DNA from: Helicobacteraceae bacterium
Lineage (GTDB): Bacteria > Campylobacterota > Campylobacteria > Campylobacterales > Sulfurimonadaceae
NCBI GenBank assembly: GCA_947497635.1
Contig: CANMHZ010000085.1
Coordinates: 1-5,870 of the forward strand
DNA length: 5,870 nucleotides
Direction of reading: 5' to 3'
Shown: positions 1 through 5,819 of the stretch, piece after piece
How the letters are laid out: each line of letters begins with the position of its first letter
Position numbering within the stretch: the first letter of the stretch is position 1
Translations under genes and position numbers: made by a program
Notes under the pieces: generated by a model
What the model was told of the DNA's origin: nothing
The model's input: the letters and a program-made list of their open reading frames with translations, nothing else
Database searches by the model: none

Positions 1-434
1 CCCCGATCACATTGGGGGCTATAATAATTATCGACTTTATAGGCAAAGGTGCAGGTTTCACTTAGCACAACAAAGCCATGAGCAAATCCACGAGGAATAA
101 GTAGTTGTCGTTTGTTTTCACCTGAAAGACGAACGGCTACATGTTGACCAAAGGTGGGTGAACCCTCACGAATATCAACGGCAACATCAAGCACTTCTCC
201 CTCGATGACTCGAACCAATTTTGTTTGAGCGAAGGGGGGAAGCTGATAGTGCAATCCTCTTAAAACGCCATACGAACTTTTAGACTCATTATCTTGACAA
301 AAAGGGATATTGAATCCTAAAAACTCAGAGAGTTTATCCGCACGAAACGTTTCTACGAAATACCCCCGTTCATCACCATGAACTTTTGGATCGATGAGTA
401 TTACATCGTGTATTGCGGTACGTGTAAATGTCAC
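1..434 (-). CDS. rfbC: dTDP-4-dehydrorhamnose 3,5-epimerase, 3' end cut by the window
   Basis: RmlC/RfbC epimerises dTDP-4-keto-6-deoxyglucose at C3 and C5, the third step of dTDP-L-rhamnose synthesis in the cytoplasm. I translated it by hand from a GTG at 434-432. It gives 144 codons starting MTFTRTAIHDVILIDPKVHG and continues into the cupin core. Visible family motifs are DERGYF at residues 21-26, YGVLRGLHYQ at 55-64 with the catalytic His62, GEVLDVAVDIR at 79-89, IPRGFAHGF at 113-121 and the DNYY stretch at 135-138 that supplies the active-site tyrosine region. The family is about 180 residues long, so roughly the last 40, including the second member of the His-Asp dyad, lie outside the window. 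The GTG start overlaps the rfbA stop as GTGA, and AAGGGG (447-442) sits 7 bases upstream inside rfbA, so translation is probably coupled. Identity is secure. Whether the rest of the gene is intact cannot be seen. Confidence 0.93.
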   Translation of the reverse strand, partial: MTFTRTAIHDVILIDPKVHGDERGYFVETFRADKLSEFLGFNIPFCQDNESKSSYGVLRGLHYQLPPFAQTKLVRVIEGEVLDVAVDIREGSPTFGQHVAVRLSGENKRQLLIPRGFAHGFVVLSETCTFAYKVDNYYSPQCDR

Positions 435-1318
435 TGAATCACCCCTTCATTGGCACGACGGATCAAATATTGACCGTATTGGTTTTTAGAGAGGGGTTGA
501 GCCAATTCTAATAATTTCTCTTTGTTAATATATCCCATCTCGTAAGCTATCTCTTCGAGACAGGCGACTTTGAGTCCTTGACGGTTTTCAATGGTTTGGA
601 TGAACATACTAGCTTCCAAGAGACTTTCATGAGTTCCCGTATCTAGCCATGCGTATCCACGTCCCATGAGTTCTACTTTGAGAGTATTTTGAGCGAGATA
701 TTCTTGATTGACGGTGGTAATCTCTAGTTCGCCTCTATCAGAGGGTTTGATATTTTTTGCGATTTCGACAACACTGTTGGGATAAAAATACAATCCGATA
801 ACGGCATACGAACTTTTAGGTTTGAGAGGCTTTTCTTCGATGGAAAGAACATTTCCCTCTTTATCAAATTCGGCAACACCATAACGTTCTGGATCTTTGA
901 CCCAGTAACCAAATACGGTAGCTTTTTTCTCTTCGGTGACATTACGAACCGATTGTGCCAATAATTTAGTGAGACCATGACCGTGGAAGATATTATCACC
1001 CAAGACAAGGCACACGTCGTCACTACCAATAAAATCAGCCCCTAGGATAAACGCTTGTGCTAATCCGTCAGGGGAAGGCTGAACGCAATATTCAAAACGC
1101 ATTCCGATGTCGCTGCCATCACCTAAGAGCTCTTCAAAGCGTGGCAAATCTGTAGGGGTGGAGATGATAAGAACTTCGGTAATACCCGCAAGCATAAGAA
1201 CCGAAAGAGGGTAATAGACCATTGGTTTGTCATAGATGGGGACAAGTTGTTTAGAGACCCCTTTTGTGATGGGGTAGAGGCGCGTTCCGCTGCCTCCTGC
1301 TAGGATGATGCCTTTCAT
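431..1318 (-). CDS. rfbA: glucose-1-phosphate thymidylyltransferase
   Basis: RmlA/RfbA joins dTTP and glucose-1-phosphate to give dTDP-glucose and pyrophosphate, the committed and feedback-controlled first step of the dTDP-L-rhamnose pathway. The 295-residue length is normal for the family. The N-terminal nucleotide-binding signature GGSGTRLYP lies at residues 8-16, followed by SKQLVPIYDKPM (22-33) with the conserved lysine. LGDNIFHG (106-113) holds the metal-binding Asp108. EEKP (161-164), ELEIT (197-201) and WLDTGTH (224-230) complete the sugar-phosphate site. The ATG is preceded by AAAGG with about 7 bases spacing (weak to moderate). The stop overlaps the rfbC start by four bases, so the two form one transcription unit. 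The 55-base gap from the acidic gene upstream shows no convincing promoter or terminator, so rfbA may be read from the promoter near 1755. rfbB and rfbD are not in the window and may lie beyond rfbC. Confidence 0.97.
   Translation of the reverse strand: MKGIILAGGSGTRLYPITKGVSKQLVPIYDKPMVYYPLSVLMLAGITEVLIISTPTDLPRFEELLGDGSDIGMRFEYCVQPSPDGLAQAFILGADFIGSDDVCLVLGDNIFHGHGLTKLLAQSVRNVTEEKKATVFGYWVKDPERYGVAEFDKEGNVLSIEEKPLKPKSSYAVIGLYFYPNSVVEIAKNIKPSDRGELEITTVNQEYLAQNTLKVELMGRGYAWLDTGTHESLLEASMFIQTIENRQGLKVACLEEIAYEMGYINKEKLLELAQPLSKNQYGQYLIRRANEGVIQ
442..447 (-). promoter_or_regulatory. ribosome binding site for rfbC (supports the GTG start)
   Basis: On the minus strand AAGGGG lies 7 bases before the GTG at 434-432, inside the final codons of rfbA. 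It supports GTG as the rfbC start, because no in-frame ATG is available near the expected N-terminus. Confidence 0.6.
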
Positions 1319-1373
1319 TGATTAGCCTTTGATATGTATTTCAGATAGAGTGCATTAATAATTGTTTTTACTC

Positions 1374-1727
1374 TTAATACTGATCGTCTTCTTTGTCAAT
1401 ATCAAATTCATCGTAATCGTCCTCATCTTCTTCATCTTCCTCGTCGTATCCGAGATCATCCTCATCTTCGTCGCCACCTTCACGCATTGCGGTTAGTTCT
1501 GTATAAAGTTGCTCTGCCTCTTCTTCGTCAATATCACCACTTTCGAGTTCTTTTAAAAGCTCTTTGTACTCATCACGTAATGCTTGCATGTCTTCAAGAT
1601 CAGCACGCTCTTCTGGTGTTGCATCTTTTGCGGAGGCAATTCCCTCGAAAAGCTCATCAATATGATCCTCGACGTCTGGAATCAATTCGCTTTCAATCAA
1701 ATGTTTCAGTTGCATAATATAAGCCAT
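1374..1727 (-). CDS. highly acidic small protein of unknown function
   Basis: A 117-residue protein that I cannot assign to a characterised family. It has two parts. Residues 1 to about 83 look helical, with alternating hydrophobic and charged residues (LIESELIPDVEDHIDELF at 11-27; ADLEDMQALRDEYKELLKEL at 42-61), so a helical hairpin or short coiled coil is likely. Residues 84-117 form a tail in which 23 of 34 residues are Asp or Glu. Overall I count 50 acidic and 8 Lys/Arg residues. No signal peptide, membrane segment or cysteine is visible, so it is probably cytoplasmic. Reality as a gene is supported by a good AAGGGA ribosome site 5 bases before the ATG, an extended -10 promoter just upstream, and an ORF that fills the space between tRNA-Phe and rfbA. 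Possible roles, all inference, are cation or basic-protein binding, a chaperone-like tail, or DNA mimicry. Nothing ties it to rhamnose synthesis beyond position. Confidence 0.8.
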   Translation of the reverse strand: MAYIMQLKHLIESELIPDVEDHIDELFEGIASAKDATPEERADLEDMQALRDEYKELLKELESGDIDEEEAEQLYTELTAMREGGDEDEDDLGYDEEDEEDEDDYDEFDIDKEDDQY

Positions 1728-1732
1728 AATAA

Positions 1733-1738
1733 TCCCTT
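1733..1738 (-). promoter_or_regulatory. ribosome binding site of the acidic gene
   Basis: Minus-strand AAGGGA lies 5 bases ahead of the ATG at 1727-1725. It favours this ATG over the internal ATG four codons later (Met5). Confidence 0.65.
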
Positions 1739-1754
1739 GGTATGTAATGTCGTA

Positions 1755-1763
1755 ATTGTAGCA
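1755..1763 (-). promoter_or_regulatory. extended -10 promoter candidate for the acidic gene
   Basis: The minus strand reads TGCTACAAT here: a TACAAT -10 hexamer (1760-1755) with the TGn extension. It is preceded by a T-rich run (TTTTCTTTTCTTT), as is common for sigma-70 promoters in Campylobacterota, which often lack a -35 box. A start about 7 bases downstream would give a leader of roughly 20 bases carrying the AAGGGA ribosome site. The transcript could continue into rfbA and rfbC. It has not been tested against transcription data. Confidence 0.5.
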
Positions 1764-1862
1764 AAAGAAAAGAAAATTGGGAGTAAAAGTATGTGTATGA
1801 ATCTGTAATGGTATTAAAAAATGTTTACGTTAAATTTAAAGGATAAGGGAATTTAAAAGTGG

Positions 1863-1938
1863 TGGTGGCTAATCTCGGAATCGAACCAAGGACACGCAGA
1901 TTTTCAGTCTACTGCTCTACCGACTGAGCTAATTAGCC
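1863..1938 (-). tRNA. tRNA-Phe (anticodon GAA)
   Basis: A complete 76-base cloverleaf can be folded by hand on the minus strand. The acceptor stem is GGCTAAT with ATTAGCC, seven perfect pairs. The D-stem is GCTC/GAGC with loop AGTCGGTA. The anticodon stem is GTAGA/TCTGC with loop CTGAAAA, so the anticodon is GAA (1905-1903). The variable loop is GTGTC, the T-stem CTTGG/CCGAG and the T-loop TTCGATT. Discriminator A is followed by an encoded CCA at 1865-1863. The gene stands alone between murD and the acidic gene. A TATAAT box lies 19 bases upstream. Confidence 0.98.
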
Positions 1939-1957
1939 ACATATTTGTTAGACGGGA

Positions 1958-1963
1958 ATTATA
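1958..1963 (-). promoter_or_regulatory. -10 box candidate for tRNA-Phe
   Basis: A perfect minus-strand TATAAT lies in the 48-base gap between the murD stop and the tRNA, ending 19 bases before the mature tRNA 5' end, which leaves a leader of about 12 bases. The upstream 17-base spacer is AT-rich and no clear TTGACA -35 box is seen. The tRNA could therefore be made independently of murD, although read-through from murD is also possible. Confidence 0.45.
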
Positions 1964-1986
1964 GCCATAGAAACTTAAAATTAAGC

Positions 1987-3192
1987 TTAAACGGCAGAAA
2001 CAAGTTCTTTAAAGAGATTTCCCCGTTGAGCGTACGATGTAAACTGATCCAAGCTTGCCGCCGCAGGGGAGAGCATAGCAATGCTGCGGAGGTTATGTTT
2101 GTGATTGATTTTTTCTACAGCGACATCAAGAGTATGGCATAAGGTGCAGGGAATGTTGTATTGCTGACAGAGTGCTTCGAGTCGCAGTGCATTGCTTCCG
2201 ATAGCATAAACACTTACATCATACTGCTTAAGAGGGATAAAAAGCTCTTCAAGCTCCACTCCTTTATCATCTCCGCCAAGTATCAAATGAATAGGGTGAT
2301 CGCTGTAGGTACGTAAGCATGCGAGGGTGGCATCGATATTGGTCGCTTTTGAGTCATTGATCCAAAGACGCTTTTGCGCATCCCTAAACTCCTCTTGACG
2401 GTGTGGATCTAGGATAAAAGCGTTGATTTTGTCGTAATCGATACGATCGTAGAGAATCTTATCAATCCCCATCGCAATCATCGCATCCATCAAAAAAGCC
2501 CCTTTAAATTTGATCTTACTCGTATCAAATCCAAAATATTCGGCTAAATCATTTTCGTTTTCATAGAGAATTTTAAAACCATTAGTTGGGACATCGGCGA
2601 ACATTTTAGGAAGAATAATCGCTTCCCCCTCTTTCATCAACGAGAGAGGTTTTAATTTTGCTTCATAATACGCCTCCATACTTCCATGCCAGCTGACGTG
2701 GTCAGGGGTGATAGGGAGGAGGGCGTAGATGTTAGGATGTGCAATATGATTATAGTGCATGCTAAACGAACTCGTCTCTAAAATCCAAATAGGAGCATCA
2801 GGAGACATCTCTGCGAGCGGTGTGCCAATATTACCGCCACTGATTGCCCCTTTGTCGCTCAAGAGGTGCTCCATCATTTGCGTTGTTGTTGTTTTGCCAT
2901 TCGTTCCACTGATCCAAATCGAAAAGGGCATTTGAGGGGCAAAAAAATCGTATTCGCTGATAAGGTGGGTTGCCTTTTGAATAAGCTCATGGCTAGGGGG
3001 AAATCCTGGGGAAGGGATTTCATGGGTAAAGTTGCGGCTGTCAAATTCACTGATTGGCTTAAGGGTATTCCCCTCTTTATCTATAAAAGGCTTGGTGACT
3101 TTGTCATCAAAAAAGGTACAAGAACCTAAAAGTTTTGCAATTGCGCGGGTCGTTTTTCCGTAGCCAAAACAGGCGATAGTTTGATTTTTCAT
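1987..3192 (-). CDS. murD: UDP-N-acetylmuramoyl-L-alanine--D-glutamate ligase
   Basis: MurD is the cytoplasmic ATP-dependent Mur ligase that adds D-glutamate to UDP-MurNAc-L-alanine. The chosen start (MKNQTIACFGYGK) gives 401 residues, somewhat shorter than the 438 of E. coli. The N-terminal substrate domain opens with a glycine-rich loop (FGYGKT, 8-13). The central ATPase domain has the P-loop SGTNGKTTTT (95-104), GNIGTPL (120-126), ETSSF (139-143), TPDHVSWHG (162-170) and EAKLKPL (177-183), where Lys179 is the expected carbamylated lysine. The C-terminal domain has DPHRQE (262-267), NDSKATN (279-285), LGGDDKG (305-311) and SPAAASLDQF (375-384). The frame is open for another 29 codons upstream, but that stretch lies inside mraY and does not resemble a MurD N-terminus. 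The ATG shares one base with the mraY stop (TAATG), so translational coupling is likely, which fits the weak ribosome site. Confidence 0.97.
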   Translation of the reverse strand: MKNQTIACFGYGKTTRAIAKLLGSCTFFDDKVTKPFIDKEGNTLKPISEFDSRNFTHEIPSPGFPPSHELIQKATHLISEYDFFAPQMPFSIWISGTNGKTTTTQMMEHLLSDKGAISGGNIGTPLAEMSPDAPIWILETSSFSMHYNHIAHPNIYALLPITPDHVSWHGSMEAYYEAKLKPLSLMKEGEAIILPKMFADVPTNGFKILYENENDLAEYFGFDTSKIKFKGAFLMDAMIAMGIDKILYDRIDYDKINAFILDPHRQEEFRDAQKRLWINDSKATNIDATLACLRTYSDHPIHLILGGDDKGVELEELFIPLKQYDVSVYAIGSNALRLEALCQQYNIPCTLCHTLDVAVEKINHKHNLRSIAMLSPAAASLDQFTSYAQRGNLFKELVSAV

Positions 3193-4250
3193 TAGCGAAT
3201 CTTTAATGTAATAAGTGCAAGAATATTGGAAAGCAACGCAATAATCCAAAATCGGACGATGATTTTGTTCTCCGCCCATTGTTTCATCTCAAAATGGTGG
3301 TGGATGGGTGCCATCAAAAAGACCCTTTTTTTGCGAAGTTTGTAGCTTCCAACTTGCAAGATGACCGATACCGTTTCGATGACGAAAATAAACCCTATAA
3401 GGATAAGTAAAATCTCACTTTTACCAATGATTGCCATATAGGCGATAAAAGCCCCCAATGTGAGTGAACCGCTGTCCCCCATAAAGACTTGGGCAGGATG
3501 GCAGTTAAACCATAAAAAGCCCACAAGGGAGCCGACAAGGGCACTGGCAATAACAACGACTTCCCCCGCAGGGATTTTGGGCATCAGGAGATAGTGGGCG
3601 AGAGAAGCATTTCCGACGATGTAAACAATAACACTCAGGGAGAGAAGAGCAAAAATAGAGGGGACAGTTGCTAATCCATCAAGCCCATCGGTGAGATTGA
3701 CAGCATTGGAGGTGGCAATGATTACAAGAACCCAAAACGCGATACTAAAAAGTCCCATATCAAAAAGGCTGGATTTAACGAAAGGGAGGTAAAACCCTGT
3801 ATCAAGTTTCGCTACATAAATCAGAAAAATACCAATTGCAAGCCCAAATACAAGTTGAAGAGTAAGTTTGGCACGTGCACTAAGCCCTGCTAGATTGTCA
3901 CCGCCACGGATTTTACCCCAGTCATCGGTAAAGCCAATGTATCCATAAAAAACGAGTGTCAGTAAACCGCCGATGGCAAATGGGTTCATGATATTGACGG
4001 TAAGAAGTGAGGCAAGTATCGTGGAAGTTATAAAAACGATTCCCCCCATCGTTGGTGTTTTGGCTTTGCCTTGATGGGCACTGACGTATTCATTGATGGG
4101 TTGGACTTTGGCAGATCGTTGAGCCCATGCGATAAAACGGGGCATAAGAAAAAGGGTGAAAAGTAACCCGATAAAGAAGGCAAGCCCTGCACGAACCGTG
4201 ATGTATTGAAGAATATTAATACCGAAGGAGTGATGAAACCAATATAACAT
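3192..4250 (-). CDS. mraY: phospho-N-acetylmuramoyl-pentapeptide transferase
   Basis: MraY transfers phospho-MurNAc-pentapeptide from its UDP carrier to undecaprenyl phosphate, making lipid I in the inner membrane. The chosen start (MLYWFHHSFG) gives 352 residues, the usual family length. About ten hydrophobic segments are visible, near residues 20-36, 65-85, 91-107, 129-147, 167-184, 196-213, 231-248, 260-276, 280-298 and 332-349. Family motifs include KTPTMGG (64-70), the Asp pair in FTDDWGK (107-113), NAVNLTDGLDG (182-192), FMGDSGS (256-262, with Asp259) and APIHHHFE (314-321), the MraY histidine cluster. MLYW is the classical MraY N-terminus, preceded by a weak AAGAG site 7 bases upstream. 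An alternative ATG 14 codons earlier (4292) has a stronger GGAGG but at 11 bases spacing, and the frame is open to a TTG at 4310. mraY and murD form a coupled pair, divergent from gpmI. Confidence 0.96.
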   Translation of the reverse strand: MLYWFHHSFGINILQYITVRAGLAFFIGLLFTLFLMPRFIAWAQRSAKVQPINEYVSAHQGKAKTPTMGGIVFITSTILASLLTVNIMNPFAIGGLLTLVFYGYIGFTDDWGKIRGGDNLAGLSARAKLTLQLVFGLAIGIFLIYVAKLDTGFYLPFVKSSLFDMGLFSIAFWVLVIIATSNAVNLTDGLDGLATVPSIFALLSLSVIVYIVGNASLAHYLLMPKIPAGEVVVIASALVGSLVGFLWFNCHPAQVFMGDSGSLTLGAFIAYMAIIGKSEILLILIGFIFVIETVSVILQVGSYKLRKKRVFLMAPIHHHFEMKQWAENKIIVRFWIIALLSNILALITLKIR

Positions 4251-4273
4251 TAAAAGACTCTTTTGACGACAAA

Positions 4274-4279
4274 ATTGTA
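4274..4279 (-). promoter_or_regulatory. alternative -10 box for mraY
   Basis: Minus-strand TACAAT lies 23 bases before the mraY ATG at 4250. It would start a transcript near 4267 with a leader of about 16 bases. It competes with the TATATT at 4301-4296 as the mraY -10 element, and sequence alone does not decide between them. Confidence 0.3.
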
Positions 4280-4295
4280 AAGCAAGTGACATTTT

Positions 4296-4301
4296 AATAT
4301 A
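4296..4301 (-). promoter_or_regulatory. -10 box candidate for mraY-murD, overlapping the gpmI -10
   Basis: The minus strand reads TATATT here. A start about 7 bases downstream, near 4289, would give a leader of roughly 39 bases before the ATG at 4250 and would exclude the upstream ATG at 4292. It shares four bases with the TATAAT that faces gpmI. Confidence 0.3.
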
Positions 4302-4303
4302 AT
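4298..4303 (+). promoter_or_regulatory. -10 box candidate for gpmI
   Basis: A perfect TATAAT lies 31 bases before the gpmI ATG. A start near 4310 would give a leader of about 25 bases holding the AGGAG site. The upstream side is AT-rich with no obvious -35 hexamer, as is usual in Campylobacterota. Confidence 0.5.
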
Positions 4304-4324
4304 CCTCCAAAAGTTTGGTTAATC

Positions 4325-4329
4325 AGGAG
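4325..4329 (+). promoter_or_regulatory. ribosome binding site of gpmI
   Basis: AGGAG lies 5 bases ahead of the ATG at 4335. It fixes the start of gpmI, which also matches the family N-terminus. Confidence 0.8.
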
Positions 4330-4334
4330 ACAAA

Positions 4335-5810
4335 ATGAACAAAAAAACCGTTTTGGTCATTACGGATGGGATTGGGTATTCACCAAAACATACGTTTAAT
4401 GCGTTTCATGCCGCACGTAAACCGACGTACGATCATCTGTTTGCGACAGTTCCACACTCCCTTATTGATACATTTGGTCTGAGCGTAGGATTGCCTGAGG
4501 GGCAAATGGGAAATTCTGAAGTAGGGCATATGTCTATTGGAAGTGGTCGTGTGTTGTATCAAGATCTGGTAAAAATATCACTTGCCCTAGAGGATGGAAG
4601 TTTTGAACGCAATGAGATATTTGCATCTTTACTAAAAACAAGTAATAGACTTCATTTGATAGCTCTTCTTAGTGATGGGGGGGTTCATTCTCATATTGAT
4701 CATTTGATTGGTGTTTCAGAACTTGCAGCGGATGAGGGGAAGGAAGTATGGCTTCATCTCATCACAGATGGACGGGATGTTTCTCCTACGTCAGCAATCC
4801 ATTTTTTGAATACAATTAAAGCACACGGACGTTCTAATATTAAAATAGGCTCGTTGGGCGGACGTTTTTACGCGATGGATAGAGATAATCGTTGGGATCG
4901 CGTTCAAAAAGGGTACGAGGCTATTGTATGTGCTCAGCCTAAAAGCGATCAAAGCGTTGCTGATTATATTGAAAATTCGTATGCAAAAGGGGAAAAGGAT
5001 GAATTTATCCTCCCTAGTGCCTTTAATGGTTACGAAGGATTCCAAGAGGGAGATGCAGCTTTAACCCTTAATTTCCGAAGTGATCGAATGCGTGAACTTG
5101 CAGCAGCGTTGGGTGATTCACAATTTCAAGGGTTTGAGAGAAAATTTATTCCCACTCATTTGGCAACGATAACGCAGTACGATAAAAACTTTCCTTATCC
5201 TGTACTGTTTCCCAAAGATGCCCCTGCTAATACCCTTTCAGAAGTAATATCGCGTGTAGGTAAGCGACAGCTTCATACGGCAGAGACGGAAAAATATGCC
5301 CACGTTACTTTTTTCTTTAATGGTGGTATTGAAGAACCGTATGAAAATGAAACGCGGGTAATGATCCCAAGCCCTCAAGTCAAAACATACGATATGCAGC
5401 CTCAAATGTCTGCTCCGTCAGTGGGCGATGTCGTCGTAAAAGCAATCGATGAGGGGATTGATTTTATCGTGGTCAATTTTGCCAATGGTGATATGGTAGG
5501 GCATACGGGTAATTTTGAAGCGGCAACGAAAGCAGTTGAAGCGGTGGATGAGCAATTGGGTCGTATTGTTGAAGTGGCTCAACAAAACGGTTATGCGTTG
5601 GTTATTACCTCCGATCATGGTAATTGTGAAGAGATGCGTGATGATGCGGGGAATGTACTTACCAATCATACGGTGGGTAAAGTATGGTGTTTTGTGATGG
5701 CGGATGGGGTAGAGCATGTACATACCGGAGCATTAAATAATATTGCGCCTACTGTTTTGCAACTTATGGGAATTGAAATTCCATTAGAGATGGATGGGGC
5801 GTTGATTTAA
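4335..5810 (+). CDS. gpmI: 2,3-bisphosphoglycerate-independent phosphoglycerate mutase
   Basis: GpmI interconverts 3- and 2-phosphoglycerate in glycolysis and gluconeogenesis without a bisphosphoglycerate cofactor, through a phosphoserine intermediate and two metal ions (usually manganese). At 491 residues it is slightly short of the usual 505-515. The alkaline-phosphatase-like metal domain shows ITDGIGY (9-15) with metal ligand Asp11, and MGNSEVGHM (58-66) with nucleophile Ser61. The phosphotransferase insert shows DGGVHSHIDH (114-123), TDGRDVSPTSA (144-154), GRFYAMDRDNRWDR (176-189) and NFRSDRMRE (246-254). The C-terminal metal domain shows ETEKYAHVTFFFNGG (317-331), NGDMVGHTG (384-392) with Asp386 and His390, SDHGNCEEM (426-434) with Asp427 and His428, and NHT with His445. 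All expected metal ligands are present. DGIGY replaces the more common DGWGY, which I recall also in Campylobacter homologues. It has its own promoter and ribosome site, and no downstream gene starts within the window. Confidence 0.97.
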   Translation: MNKKTVLVITDGIGYSPKHTFNAFHAARKPTYDHLFATVPHSLIDTFGLSVGLPEGQMGNSEVGHMSIGSGRVLYQDLVKISLALEDGSFERNEIFASLLKTSNRLHLIALLSDGGVHSHIDHLIGVSELAADEGKEVWLHLITDGRDVSPTSAIHFLNTIKAHGRSNIKIGSLGGRFYAMDRDNRWDRVQKGYEAIVCAQPKSDQSVADYIENSYAKGEKDEFILPSAFNGYEGFQEGDAALTLNFRSDRMRELAAALGDSQFQGFERKFIPTHLATITQYDKNFPYPVLFPKDAPANTLSEVISRVGKRQLHTAETEKYAHVTFFFNGGIEEPYENETRVMIPSPQVKTYDMQPQMSAPSVGDVVVKAIDEGIDFIVVNFANGDMVGHTGNFEAATKAVEAVDEQLGRIVEVAQQNGYALVITSDHGNCEEMRDDAGNVLTNHTVGKVWCFVMADGVEHVHTGALNNIAPTVLQLMGIEIPLEMDGALI

Positions 5811-5819
5811 TTATTCTCT

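Noticed and set aside
269..819. 15-base identical word at 269-283 (rfbC) and 805-819 (rfbA)
   Set aside because: Both copies encode Lys-Ser-Ser-Tyr in the same frame within unrelated folds. Flanking bases differ, so chance plus shared codon preference is enough.
1341..1373. AGAGT/ACTCT inverted repeat between the acidic gene and rfbA
   Set aside because: Five pairs with an 18-base loop and no T-run give neither a convincing terminator nor an operator.
1487..1808. Plus-strand open frames opposite the acidic gene (1487-1717 and 1584-1808)
   Set aside because: They are antisense shadows of the GA-rich coding tract, with no ribosome site or recognisable protein.
1820..1857. AT-only inverted repeat (TTAAATT/AATTTAA on the minus strand) after tRNA-Phe as a terminator
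   Set aside because: The stem has no GC pairs, and the nearest T-run follows about ten bases later, so it is too weak to call.
1975..1990. TTAAGCTTAA palindrome and the nearby CTTAA/TTAAG at the murD stop
   Set aside because: Short AT-rich palindromes are expected by chance here, and there is no T-tract for a terminator.
2866..3129. Plus-strand 87-codon frame opposite murD
   Set aside because: It is antisense to conserved MurD motifs, including the P-loop, so the frame is explained by murD codon use.
3193..3279. Upstream extension of murD by 29 codons to an ATG at 3279
   Set aside because: The extension lies wholly inside the mraY C-terminus, does not look like a MurD N-terminus, and the TAATG junction at 3192 gives the standard start.
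5418..5723. Minus-strand 101-codon frame opposite gpmI
   Set aside because: It is antisense to the conserved metal-binding motifs of GpmI, and its composition is not protein-like.
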